Below are positions 27,845 through 36,229 of a DNA stretch of 38,898 nt, in pieces. The DNA is from JBBRXJ01 sp038248505 (lineage in GTDB: Bacteria > Bacteroidota > Bacteroidia > Bacteroidales > JBBRXJ01). The translations under genes were made by a program, and so were the position numbers. The number at the start of each line of letters is the position of its first letter. Positions within the stretch are counted from its first letter, which is position 1. The notes beneath the pieces were generated by a model. The model made no database searches. It was given only the letters and a program-made list of their open reading frames with translations, and had not been told where the DNA came from. The stretch is from positions 1 to 38,898 of the forward strand of contig JBBRXJ010000027.1 in assembly GCA_038248505.1 (NCBI GenBank), read 5' to 3'.

Positions 27845-27893
27845 GGAATTTTAGTATGAAATTTGTCCTTGGGGTACCATTCTGCAGAATCAA
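27845..27893 (-). repeat. Dispersed intergenic repeat, copy 3 (inverted)
   Basis: Its reverse complement matches 16382-16427 at about 43 of 48 positions, with an unbroken 23-base core, and matches 1763-1806 more weakly. It lies 50 bp past the stop of the aldolase fusion. Confidence 0.7.
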
Positions 27894-27985
27894 TATAAAT
27901 GTCATTCGAATTTCAAACTGGCATACTATTATTCGATTCTGCACAACTGTATTCCTATTGTTTTCCCTATATTGTCGGACATTTT

Positions 27986-28141
27986 AGTCCCGCTAGGGAC
28001 GTTATTTCGGTAAAAATCACTAAAACAACACAGCACGTCCCACTAGGGACGAAACATCTATTTACCGAAATTCCATCCCTAGCGGGATTCTCATTGTTTT
28101 TATATTATATCTTTCTACCGAAATATAAGCCCTAACGGGCT
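27986..28141. repeat. Array of four REP-like hairpins with covarying stems
   Basis: The four units are GTCCC-GCTA-GGGAC (27987-28000), CGTCCC-ACTA-GGGACG (28036-28051), ATCCC-TAGC-GGGAT (28075-28088) and AGCCC-TAAC-GGGCT (28128-28141). The outer base pairs change together between units. Three of the hairpins have an ATTTCGGTA tag nearby, at 28004-28012 in direct orientation and at 28063-28071 and 28116-28124 inverted. This is the pattern of REP elements mobilised by REP-associated transposases. No such transposase is adjacent here. Confidence 0.75.
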
Positions 28142-28309
28142 TTGCATTTATTTAAAATATTATGAAAATATCAGATTGCTATGCTTAAGTAGAATCAGAT
28201 AATATTATTACAATTCCGCGCTTAAATTACTCAAATCAAAAATAATGCCTTATATTTATTGCAGTCAAAAATTTATAAAGACCTAAAAGATTAGCTCACA
28301 CGTAAAAAC

Positions 28310-31300
28310 ATGTATCGTATATTTTCAAATAGCCGTTTGGTATTATTGGCAATTATTTTAACTGCCTCCAATTTAATCATTACTGGGGTATCGCTTTATG
28401 TGGTGTATGCCAAAACATTTGGAGTAAATAAAACAGAATTAATTGAAATTGCAGCGCGCACAAAATCATTAGTTACCGTACTATCTGAAGATGGTAAAAG
28501 CGATAGTGAAATTTTATCGCTCATTAAATCTATGCGCAATAAATACTATAGCATTGGCAAGAATGGTGAATACGCTATTGCTACTACAAAAGGGGATAGC
28601 ATATACTTTTTGTTATCCTATAGCAACAAAGAAGCATTTTCTTTAATTAATCTAGGCAAAAATGCATTACCCATGCAATTAGCATTAAAAGGAAAAACTG
28701 GATTTATTAAAGCAAAAGATTATAATGGGGTAAATGTATTTGCAGCCTACACATTTGTTCCAACACTACATTGGGGCATTGTAGCAAAAATACCTCGCGA
28801 AGAAGTTAATAAACCATTCTATCAAGCTTTAATAATAGCACTATTCATTTCGGCTTTACTAATAGCATTCTGCTTATTTCTCTTTATTAAAATTAGCAAT
28901 CCAATAATAAAAGCTATTATTGATAGCGAAGCTCATTACCGATGTTTATTTGAAGACAATAAAGTGGTAATGCTATTAATTGATTCATCAAATGGAAACA
29001 TAGCAGATGCCAATACTGCGGCCTGCCTTTATTATGGCTACAATTACAAAACATTAATTTCAAAGAATATTACAGAGATAAATACCTTATCTGCTGCTGA
29101 GGTGCAACATAAAATATATAATGTAAATAAGAGAAACGAAACGAATTTCATTTTTAAACACAAACTTGCTAATGGCAGCATACGCGATGTTGAAGTATCA
29201 TCCGGTTCTATTCGCATTAAAAATACAGCATACATTTATTCAAATATAATAGACATCACAGAACGTAAAATTACTGAAAAATTACTTCAAGAACAAAAAG
29301 AAGAAATTGAAGCCCAAAATGAAGAGTACCTTCAACTAAATGAAGAACTACTGCAATCGAACGAGGAATTACTAGCTATTAAAGCAAATTTAGAAGATAA
29401 TGCACAAGAATCTCTAAAGCAAAAACAAGATATTGAATTCAATAACGAACGACTGGAGAGCTTATTGCGCATATCTCAATTTCAATCAAGTACCTTAGAG
29501 GAATTATTAGATTTTGCTCTTGATGAATCAATAAAATTAACCAATAGTAAAATAGGATACATTTATTTTTACAACGAAAACACACAAGAATTTACCCTCA
29601 ACACTTGGTCTAAAGAGGTCATGAATGAATGTTGCGTAAATAAGCCTCAAACGGTATATCAGCTAGATAAAACAGGCTGCTGGGGCGAAGCTGTAAGACA
29701 ACGAAAACCCATCATTATTAATGATTATGAAAATGAAAATCCGCATAAAAAAGGAACTCCTGAAGGACATGTTAAACTCTTAAAATTTTTAACAATTCCT
29801 GTATTTTCAGAAGGTAAAATAGTTGCCGTAGCGGGTGTAGCAAATAAACCAAGCGATTACAACTCTTCAGATGTTCGGCAATTAACCTTGTTAATGAATA
29901 GTGTATGGAAAATATCCGAACGAATAGGTCTTATTGAGCGCCTCAAAATTGAGAAAGAAAATGCGGAAGAAAATAAATTGATGTTTGAAAGTATGACCAA
30001 AAATGTTCCAGGTGTTATTTATCAACTTAGAGTTAAACCCGATGGTTCATCCTATTTTAAATACATAAGCGAACAAGCAACGGTATTGTTTGAACTTTCA
30101 TCTGATATTGAGAATTCTCAATGGGATTTAGGGTCGCAAATTCCAGATGAAGATAAAGAATCATTCATGAATTCTATTACTAAAGCCATCTCTGAAAAAA
30201 GCTCTTGGATATATGAAGGAAGAATACATACAGGATCGGGAAAAATTAAATGGTTTCTTGGTAAATCTATCCCTACTTCATTTGAAGGAGAATTGATCTT
30301 TAATGGAATAATGCAAGACATTACTGAACAAAAAGAGCTAGAATTTAAACTTATTCAAGCTAAAGAGCAAGCCGAAGAGAGTGACCGACTCAAAACTTCC
30401 TTTCTGCAAAACATGAGCCATGAGATACGAACTCCTATGAATGCAATAATGGGCTTCTCTGAATTACTACCTAAACAATATGATAACAAAGAAAAACTCG
30501 AAAAATTCTCTTCAATAATACACCAACGAAGTAAAGATCTTCTTGAGATTATAAATGATATTCTCGATATTGCAAAAATTGAATCGGGCCAAATAGTAAT
30601 AAACGAAGAAGATTTTAACATCAATGATATATTTTCAAATCTCAAAATATTTTTTAACGAGCAACAAAAAAAAAAAGGCAAACAAAATATTAAACTCAAT
30701 TTAGTTACACATTGTACACCCGCTGAATGTAGCATTGTTAGCGACAAGGTGAAGTTAAATCAAATACTCATTAATTTAATTGGCAATGCATTTAAGTTTA
30801 CCGACAATGGTTCCATTGATGTAACTTGTAAAATGGATGCCAATAATAACATTGTTTTCTCAGTTATAGATACTGGTATTGGTATAGCTCATAACCAACA
30901 CGCTATAATTTTTGACCGTTTTGCACAAGTTGATCATGGACCAGATCGCTTGTACGGTGGCACTGGGCTAGGATTATCAATTGTTAAAGGACTAGTAAAA
31001 ATATTGGGCGGTGAAGTTTGGTTCAAATCAGAATTAGGCAAAGGCAGTACGTTTTACTTTTCTATTGCACATAAGACTTCCGATGCAAAAAATCTTGAGG
31101 CATATCCTAGTGAATCAAATGATTTTCATTTTCGGGATAAGAAAATATTAGTAGTTGAAGACGATCTTTTTAATTCGGCTTATATTAAAGAAATTCTATC
31201 CGAAGAAGGGTTGAAAGCAATCTATACTGAATCTGGTAATGAAGCTATTAAAATTGCAACAACGAAAGATATTGATTTGATATTAATGGACATTCGTTTA

Positions 31301-31495
31301 CCCGATATTGATGGTTACGAAGCCACACGACAAATAAAAAAAATTAAGCCTAATATAAAAATTATTGCCCAAACTGCTTTTGCGGGTACTGACGATAAAA
31401 GAAGAGCCTTTGATGCAGGTTGCAACGACTATATAAGCAAGCCTATTAAAGAGAAATTACTGTTAGAAATGCTGGCTAAATATTTAGGTAAATAA
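28310..31495 (+). CDS. Membrane-bound Cache/PAS/GAF hybrid histidine kinase with receiver
   Basis: The 1061-residue product has two membrane helices (about 10-33 and 172-196) that bracket a periplasmic Cache-like sensor (G-K-N-G-E-Y, then L-K-G-K-T-G-F-I and W-G-I-V-A-K-I-P). Inside the cell there is a PAS domain (about 205-325), a Glu/Gln-rich coiled coil (about 322-390), a GAF domain (about 395-545) and a second PAS (about 552-680). HisKA with His704 in M-S-H-E-I-R-T-P-M-N comes next, then HATPase (D-T-G-I-G-I-A, G-T-G-L-G-L-S-I) and a C-terminal receiver with Asp994 and S-K-P-I. It is complete. No output regulator is linked. It converges on queG with a 27-bp gap. Confidence 0.9.
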   Translation: MYRIFSNSRLVLLAIILTASNLIITGVSLYVVYAKTFGVNKTELIEIAARTKSLVTVLSEDGKSDSEILSLIKSMRNKYYSIGKNGEYAIATTKGDSIYFLLSYSNKEAFSLINLGKNALPMQLALKGKTGFIKAKDYNGVNVFAAYTFVPTLHWGIVAKIPREEVNKPFYQALIIALFISALLIAFCLFLFIKISNPIIKAIIDSEAHYRCLFEDNKVVMLLIDSSNGNIADANTAACLYYGYNYKTLISKNITEINTLSAAEVQHKIYNVNKRNETNFIFKHKLANGSIRDVEVSSGSIRIKNTAYIYSNIIDITERKITEKLLQEQKEEIEAQNEEYLQLNEELLQSNEELLAIKANLEDNAQESLKQKQDIEFNNERLESLLRISQFQSSTLEELLDFALDESIKLTNSKIGYIYFYNENTQEFTLNTWSKEVMNECCVNKPQTVYQLDKTGCWGEAVRQRKPIIINDYENENPHKKGTPEGHVKLLKFLTIPVFSEGKIVAVAGVANKPSDYNSSDVRQLTLLMNSVWKISERIGLIERLKIEKENAEENKLMFESMTKNVPGVIYQLRVKPDGSSYFKYISEQATVLFELSSDIENSQWDLGSQIPDEDKESFMNSITKAISEKSSWIYEGRIHTGSGKIKWFLGKSIPTSFEGELIFNGIMQDITEQKELEFKLIQAKEQAEESDRLKTSFLQNMSHEIRTPMNAIMGFSELLPKQYDNKEKLEKFSSIIHQRSKDLLEIINDILDIAKIESGQIVINEEDFNINDIFSNLKIFFNEQQKKKGKQNIKLNLVTHCTPAECSIVSDKVKLNQILINLIGNAFKFTDNGSIDVTCKMDANNNIVFSVIDTGIGIAHNQHAIIFDRFAQVDHGPDRLYGGTGLGLSIVKGLVKILGGEVWFKSELGKGSTFYFSIAHKTSDAKNLEAYPSESNDFHFRDKKILVVEDDLFNSAYIKEILSEEGLKAIYTESGNEAIKIATTKDIDLILMDIRLPDIDGYEATRQIKKIKPNIKIIAQTAFAGTDDKRRAFDAGCNDYISKPIKEKLLLEMLAKYLGK

Positions 31496-31520
31496 ATCGC
31501 TTTAATCCAATAAAGAGATT
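31495..31520. terminator. Hairpin between convergent kinase and queG genes
   Basis: AATCGCTTTA (31495-31504) and TAAAGAGATT (31511-31520) pair at 9 of 10 positions around a 6-base loop. This fills the short gap between two convergent stop codons and could serve both genes. There is no long T-run. Confidence 0.4.
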
Positions 31521-31522
31521 AC

Positions 31523-32431
31523 TCAGCAACCAGCAATGTGTTTTAAATTTCGTTTAAACCTCAAATATTTCAACCGTGCTATTGGCGAATTCATGAATTT
31601 ATTTTTAAAATCTGTTTCAGTCATTGTTAGCCATTCGGTGCAAGTCAGAGATAGCATGGCTTCATTCAAGTGATCATAGTTTAGCTCGGGGATTTCCTTA
31701 TTATATGGACATACCTCCTGACAGCTATCGCAGCCAAAAAATCGCTGACCCATTTTATTTGAAATTTCATGTGGGATATCCCCCTTACTCTCAACCGTAT
31801 GGTATGATATACAAGAACGTGCATCGAGCTTGTATGCTGAGAGTATGGCCTTAGTTGGGCATGCTGAAACGCACTTCATACAAGCACCACAAGCATCAGG
31901 TATCGGAATATCATATTCCAAATCCACATCCACTATAATACCCCCAATATTAAAATACGATCCAAGTTCGGGATGAATAAGTAATGTGTTCTTTCCTACC
32001 CAACCTAAGCCCGCACAATGCGCCCATGCAATATCCATCACAGGTGATGAATCAGAAAAAACGAAATAATTAAGAGTGGGATAATCTGGTTTTAATAGCT
32101 CTACAAGTTTTACTAGTTTATCTTTTATAGTGATATGATAATCGTTTGTTTGAGCGTAACGAGCTACCATGGGCGCCTTGGGATCTATCTGTAGATTTTG
32201 TTTTGGATAGGCTTGCAAGACCATAATAATACTTTTTGCATTATTAAGAACACGTGTTGGGTTTATTCGCTTCTCAATATCGCGTTGCATGAACTGCATA
32301 TCAGCATGAAAACCTTTGTCAATCCAGCTATGCAAATAATCCGATTCAGCAATAAGTTTTTCAGCACGAGCGATACCACATGCATGAAAACCTAATTCTT
32401 TCGAAATTTGTTTTATTTGAAGACCCGTCAA
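31523..32431 (-). CDS. queG: Epoxyqueuosine reductase
   Basis: The 302-residue product matches the short form of QueG, the cobalamin- and iron-sulfur-dependent enzyme that reduces epoxyqueuosine to queuosine in tRNA. Visible features are S-D-S-S-P-V with the likely catalytic Asp127, G-L-G-W-V-G-K-N-T-L (141-150), a first [4Fe-4S] site C-G-A-C-M-K-C-V-S-A-C-P (Cys181, 184, 187, 191) and a second site with C-D-S-C-Q-E-V-C-P (Cys234, 237, 241, with Cys207 the probable fourth ligand). The only plausible start is TTG 32431; no in-frame ATG or GTG lies upstream near it. The C-terminal HEAT-like extension of the Escherichia coli enzyme is absent, as in many relatives. Confidence 0.93.
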   Translation of the reverse strand: MTGLQIKQISKELGFHACGIARAEKLIAESDYLHSWIDKGFHADMQFMQRDIEKRINPTRVLNNAKSIIMVLQAYPKQNLQIDPKAPMVARYAQTNDYHITIKDKLVKLVELLKPDYPTLNYFVFSDSSPVMDIAWAHCAGLGWVGKNTLLIHPELGSYFNIGGIIVDVDLEYDIPIPDACGACMKCVSACPTKAILSAYKLDARSCISYHTVESKGDIPHEISNKMGQRFFGCDSCQEVCPYNKEIPELNYDHLNEAMLSLTCTEWLTMTETDFKNKFMNSPIARLKYLRFKRNLKHIAGC

Positions 32432-32571
32432 TGTATTAATTTTGGGTGAAAATAAATATATTTATAAATCCGTTGGCTATTTTTATTTTTAATGTGCTTA
32501 AAAATAATTTGCTATTATACAAAACTTTTAAACAATTTGATATTCTTCATATATTATCTAATTGCCTTTTG

Positions 32572-32603
32572 ATGTTACCCCTGGCTTAAGCCAGGGGTAA
32601 CAT
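32572..32603. repeat. Perfect 32-bp REP palindrome
   Basis: ATGTTACCCCTGGCTT is followed directly by its exact reverse complement, with no loop. It overlaps the last ten codons of the transposase remnant, whose frame reads into the palindrome (V-T-P-G-L-S-Q-G). Confidence 0.85.
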
Positions 32604-32851
32604 ATTCAATGAAAAAACTGGCTTTAGCCAAAAAATCAATGATCCCATCAAAGCCATGTTTCTCTACAAATTCATTATATTCTTCTTTGAAAGATTTTAT
32701 CTTATGATGTTCTTCCTGTTGCTTAATATAATTCCTAGTCAAATCAATCATAGATTTCGAAACAGATGCCACAAAATAGTCATATTGCCAGTTAAAATGA
32801 GATTTACTTTGTACTCCAAACAAAATGGACATAAACTTTTACATAAGGCAT
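32575..32851 (-). pseudogene. REP-associated tyrosine transposase (IS200-like) remnant
   Basis: An ATG at 32851 (minus) opens M-P-Y-V-K-V-Y-V-H-F-V-W-S-T-K, the normal N-terminus of IS200-like/RAYT transposases, then stops almost at once. In another frame the sequence resumes with F-N-W-Q-Y-D-Y-F-V-A-S-V-S-K-S, then Y-I-K-Q-Q-E-E-H-H-K-I-K-S-F-K-E-E-Y. This is the conserved C-terminal part of the same family. The catalytic H-x-H and tyrosine-containing middle is missing. An internal deletion that changed frame therefore joined the two ends. The 85-codon open frame that begins at 32832 is the fusion product of that event, not a real gene. Confidence 0.75.
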
Positions 32852-32909
32852 AACTTTCTTTTTAGTACAAGCTATTTTGGCTAAAGCCTATTTTCATTAT
32901 TTATTTTAT

Positions 32910-32929
32910 CCACCGGCTAAAGCCGGTGG
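32910..32929. repeat. REP-like hairpin upstream of the transposase remnant
   Basis: CCACCGGC-TAAA-GCCGGTGG, an 8-bp perfect stem with a four-base loop, shares its GGCTAAAGCC core with the other palindromes of this element. Confidence 0.75.
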
Positions 32930-33024
32930 CAATTCATCTGCTAATTTATAAAAAAGTCTTTTTCATAACTACAAAATAAGAATTTGCCAATCCCTTGATA
33001 AAAAACAACATTGAATTGGGCTAT

Positions 33025-34014
33025 TTATTGCTTACTAATTTTCACCTGTCGTATCCCCTCTTCTGTAACAACCGTTGCAATATAAAACCCATGGCTTAAG
33101 TCAGAAACATCAATACGATCAAAATTAAAAGCTATGGTTTTAACATGTTTGCCAAATACATCATACACGTCAACTTGTTTAATTTTAATATCATCAGATG
33201 CTAATGATAAAAGGTCATTGCAAGGATTAGGAAATGCTGAAGCGCCATTATTTACAGCTTCGTTTATTTCTGTTAGCTCTTTTTTATATACGTGCACATA
33301 ATCAACAAAAATGGTATCGGGATTTTGTGCTGGACTCAAGCTACCCGCCCAAGAACCATGTTCAATACTTAATATCAGATACTCATCGCGATGCGAAACA
33401 GCAGCTGAGGTACGTTTTGTCTCCACGTCATCTACATAAAAAATGTATTCCGTAGCAGTCCACTCCACCGCAAATTTATGATATCCAATACCTAATCCAC
33501 TAACTCTTGCAACATTTTCTTGTTTCTTATGACAGGCACCATAACCATCCCAATGCAAGGTATGTCTTGCTTCATTTGAATTGTTTCGCAAATACTCCAT
33601 AATATCCACTTCAACACCGTACGTATTCGGATCGTTAACACAATTTACTTGAATATCTGGCGATTGCAGCCAAAAGGCTGGCCAATGTCCTACCTTTTTA
33701 TTGAGTTTGATACTTGCTTCAAAATAGCCATAGGTAGTTTGAAAAGTCTCTTGCGTGCCAATCATACCTCCAAAATACTTGCTACTATCTGCATTATATG
33801 TAGCCAGAATGAGCATATTACCAGTACTCACCAAGGCGTTTTTTATGGAGTTGTAACCATCAACGCGCAAGGCACCCGGTAGGCGATGACGCCATTTAGA
33901 ACTATCCATCTTCGCATCGTTAAACTCATCTTGCCAAACTAGGCTATAACCGCTTTTTTGAGCAGTTAAATTGCTTGTGATGAATACAAATAATAGAAGA
34001 TAAATTTGTCGCAT
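33025..34014 (-). CDS. Glycoside hydrolase family 16 beta-glucanase, T9SS cargo
   Basis: The 329-residue product has a signal peptide (residues 1-18, ending L-T-A-Q) and a GH16 jelly-roll domain to about residue 245. It contains L-V-W-Q-D-E-F-N (26-32), G-Y-F-E-A-S-I-K, W-P-A-F-W-L-Q and the catalytic E-V-D-I-M-E (nucleophile Glu135, acid/base Glu140). A T9SS sorting domain makes up the last 75 or so residues (A-F-P-N-P-C-N-D, then L-S-H-G-F-Y, ending K-I-S-K-Q). It should be exported to the cell surface or medium and cut beta-1,3 or mixed-linkage glucans such as laminarin; exact specificity is not readable. No SusC/SusD pair is adjacent, so it is not part of a visible polysaccharide utilisation locus. 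Confidence 0.9.
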   Translation of the reverse strand: MRQIYLLLFVFITSNLTAQKSGYSLVWQDEFNDAKMDSSKWRHRLPGALRVDGYNSIKNALVSTGNMLILATYNADSSKYFGGMIGTQETFQTTYGYFEASIKLNKKVGHWPAFWLQSPDIQVNCVNDPNTYGVEVDIMEYLRNNSNEARHTLHWDGYGACHKKQENVARVSGLGIGYHKFAVEWTATEYIFYVDDVETKRTSAAVSHRDEYLILSIEHGSWAGSLSPAQNPDTIFVDYVHVYKKELTEINEAVNNGASAFPNPCNDLLSLASDDIKIKQVDVYDVFGKHVKTIAFNFDRIDVSDLSHGFYIATVVTEEGIRQVKISKQ

Positions 34015-34268
34015 AGTAAAAAATGATAAATGATAATAAAACCTATAAAAAACATTTAGCTAATGCTTTAGAATGCTAATGAACTGCAAAAAATACAACA
34101 AGCAATCTAAAGATAATGAATTAAAAATATAAAATCACCATCGATATTTAAAAACAATATCAATATAACCATACATCAGTTAAAAGAAGACAATAAAAAT
34201 TAATAAATACCGCTGCATTGCATGTTTAATAAGCAATGGAACAAACCGAATGCATACAAACACAAAAC
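34015..34268. other. Upstream region of the GH16 gene, no gene seen
   Basis: About 250 bp of AT-rich DNA with no convincing open frame and no exact TAnnTTTG/TTTG promoter pair. Confidence 0.4.
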
Positions 34269-34296
34269 AAAAACCCCGCACAAAAGCGGGGTTTTA
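34269..34296 (-). terminator. Rho-independent terminator of the YCF48-like gene
   Basis: AAAACCCCGC and GCGGGGTTTT form a 10-bp perfect stem with a 6-base loop, flanked by A- and T-runs on both sides. It lies 28 bp past the stop of the minus-strand gene at 34324. Confidence 0.85.
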
Positions 34297-34323
34297 AATG
34301 TATTTTCAAAAAAAAATAAATTT

Positions 34324-35817
34324 TTACTCAATCACTAACATTTGTTTCTTAATCACCTTAGCTGAAATTTTTAGCTCAATAATATATACCCCTTTTGCCA
34401 ATGCAGCAATATTAAGGCTTACACTCGAGCTATTAATTGATTGTGAAAGCACAACAGCACCCGCTAAATTATACAACACAACATTGCAATTAGACGGTAA
34501 GTTTTGTATTTGTACATAGTCACTTGCTGGGTTTGGACTAATAACAATAGCCTGAACATCTAAACTATTCGTACTTACAGTAGATTCTTGTGTTACAGTA
34601 ACAACTTTATCGGCTAAGCCATTACTTTTAAAAGTAATGGTAGATGAACGTGTAACGGCGGTTGCTGTGTTTGCAGTAGCAATAATCGTATCATTTAGTT
34701 TACCAATGGTATCACTTATCACCAACCATGTATCACTTGATTTAGCCGTCCAATAACCCGTAGCAGTTAAAGCAATCGCTGTTTTACTATTAGCAGTATC
34801 GGTTAAAGTTGCAGTTGCTGGTGCACTCAAAGCAGGAACTTTGCCCCCACTTATTGTTTTAAAAATTTTATCATTTGCACACAAAAAACCAGTTACATCA
34901 TCTAAAAACCAAATAGATTTTGTATTATTTATAGATGCTACCACCCAAACAGATGTCCAAGTAGCCCCACCATCTTCCGTCATCCATAAATAACTATTCG
35001 AAGCATCTATATTACCAGTAACAAAACCTTTTTTAGCACTTACAAAAAACACCTCACGCAATACTTTACCTGTAGCAGGTACTGTAGTAACTTTTGTCCA
35101 TGACCTACCACCATCAATAGTGTGAAGAATTGCTGAATTTTCACCAACAGCCCAGCCCTCTAACATATTAATAAACTGCAAACTTCTTAAATTGTCGGTA
35201 ACGCCTGAAGTGATACTCGTCCAATTCGTACCTGCATCAATCGTTCTAAAAATTTTACCTCCAAAGCCAACAATTACAAATGTATCTTTATCCAAACACT
35301 GTATTTTCCGAAGCGTTGTAGCACCCAAAACAACTGAGGTCTGAATATTCCATGTAGTACCTCCATCAATAGTTTTCTTAATCGTTCCAGCATCTCCAAC
35401 TAACCAACCTACCTTTGATGTATCAATAGGCGGTACAAATGACATGCACCAGGTATTATAACCACCCGAACCAGCATCTGCAATTACAGATGACCACACG
35501 CCACTTTTCAATCGTTGTAGGCAGGAGTTATTTCCTGTAATAAACGTAGTTGAGTCATTTTTTGCATACGTCAAATAATACGTTTTGGTTATAGTAGGAA
35601 CAGGTGATACCAATGTCCATGTACTGCCACCATCGGAAGTCATACGAAATTGGCCGGTATTATTTCCAGGCCCTTGAGTAGCAATATATCCATTTCCGTT
35701 CTGACTAAAGGAAATACATTGTATTGAATGATCTGTGGTTAAGCCACTACTAACCAGGGTCCATTGTCCAAAAGCAGAAAGGCTTAATGCATGTACAACG
35801 CATTAATAAGCGTTCAT
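34324..35817 (-). pseudogene. YCF48/BNR-like repeat protein with BACON-like domain and T9SS tail, 5' end broken
   Basis: The first usable in-frame ATG (35643) leaves 439 residues and starts inside a repeat. The same frame stays open upstream to 35802 and encodes typical family sequence: A-L-S-L-S-A-F-G-Q-W-T-L (the end of a signal peptide), then S-I-Q-C-I-S-F-S-Q-N-G-N-G-Y-I-A-T-Q. No ATG, GTG or TTG occurs in that extension. An in-frame ATG at 35815-35817 is followed four codons later by TAA (35803-35805). One base change there would restore M-N-A-Y-x-C-V-V-H-A-L-S. The body has several D-G-G-x-T/S-W repeats of the YCF48/BNR propeller type, a BACON-like domain near the end (W-T-A-K-S-S-D-T-W-L) and a T9SS sorting domain (S-P-N-P-A-S-D, G-V-Y-I-I-E). 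Decay or a sequencing error would both explain it. Confidence 0.65.
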
Positions 35818-36229
35818 ACATTTTTTGATTTAGCATAACAAACTGACTAAGCGAATATTATAAAATATGATTCATGCTTTGAATTTAGCTAACAGTAAAA
35901 TGATGTTACCATATTTCAGTTTAATACAAAAATTAATTCCGCATTACTGTAGAGGACAGCGACAAATAGACGCGAGAAGAGAAGGGCGAACCGCTTACAA
36001 GGGCTACACGGCAATGTATGGTTCAGTGGTTCGCAGGAAAGTTTGTGCAAGGTTCAACATTGGTGATTCGAATGAACATTTATGCTTGAAAACCAGTACT
36101 GCGTGTAGCCGCGAAACATTCAATATCCGATTATACAATAAATGATTGGCAAACAAAACGATCCATATACGCTATTGAAAAACGATTAACATAAAAAGAA
36201 AGACACTTATTTTTTCGCTCACAAAAAAA
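35818..36229. other. Intergenic region with a large folded element
   Basis: About 410 bp between the broken YCF48-like gene and the kinase stop at 36230. The only notable content is the inverted-repeat element at 35986-36110. A 92-codon plus-strand open frame (35867-36145) runs through it, but its composition follows the inverted repeats and it is not convincing as a gene. Confidence 0.5.
35986..36110. repeat. ~125-bp element of nested inverted repeats
   Basis: Outer arms GGCTACACG (36002-36010) and CGTGTAGCC (36102-36110) are perfect and extend by two more pairs across a bulged G. GCGAACC (35986-35992) pairs with GGTTCGC (36028-36034). CAAG (36048-36051) plus GTTCA (36052-36056) pair with TGAAC (36073-36077) and CTTG (36085-36088). 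The element is clearly more GC-rich than its flanks. A long imperfect hairpin with an extra-helical base is reminiscent of attC recombination sites, but the usual attC terminal core triplets are not clearly present. A structured RNA or a dispersed palindromic element are alternatives. Confidence 0.5.

Larger units (their letters stand above)
27797..28309. other. Repeat-rich intergenic region
   Basis: About 510 bp without a gene. It contains the third copy of the dispersed repeat (27845-27893, minus orientation), a four-unit hairpin array (27986-28141) and then AT-rich leader DNA before the kinase at 28310. A 78-codon open frame at 27899-28135 runs straight through the hairpin array and is not a gene. 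Confidence 0.6.
32572..32929 (-). mobile_element. Internally deleted REP-associated transposase element with flanking palindromes
   Basis: A decayed RAYT gene (32575-32851) lies between a perfect 32-bp palindrome on one side and a CCACCGGC-TAAA-GCCGGTGG hairpin on the other. Both outer hairpins share the core GGCTnAAGCC, and a related GGCTAAAGCC occurs at 32879-32888. This is the arrangement of a REP-associated tyrosine transposase and its own REP sequences. About two thirds of the gene appears to be deleted, so it cannot move itself. Confidence 0.7.

Noticed and set aside
27899..28135. Plus-strand 78-codon open frame
   Set aside because: It runs through the four-hairpin array, so its peptide is dictated by the repeats.
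27986..28141. The hairpin array considered as a CRISPR array
   Set aside because: Units are short, in both orientations, irregularly spaced and differ in sequence. There are no identical repeats, regular spacers or cas genes.
32575..32832. 85-codon minus-strand open frame as an intact small protein
   Set aside because: Its first residues come from the wrong frame of the transposase N-terminus and its last residues from the REP palindrome, so it is a product of the deletion, not a gene.
35867..36145. Plus-strand 92-codon open frame
   Set aside because: It covers the inverted-repeat element; base pairing across the element explains its sequence better than coding does.
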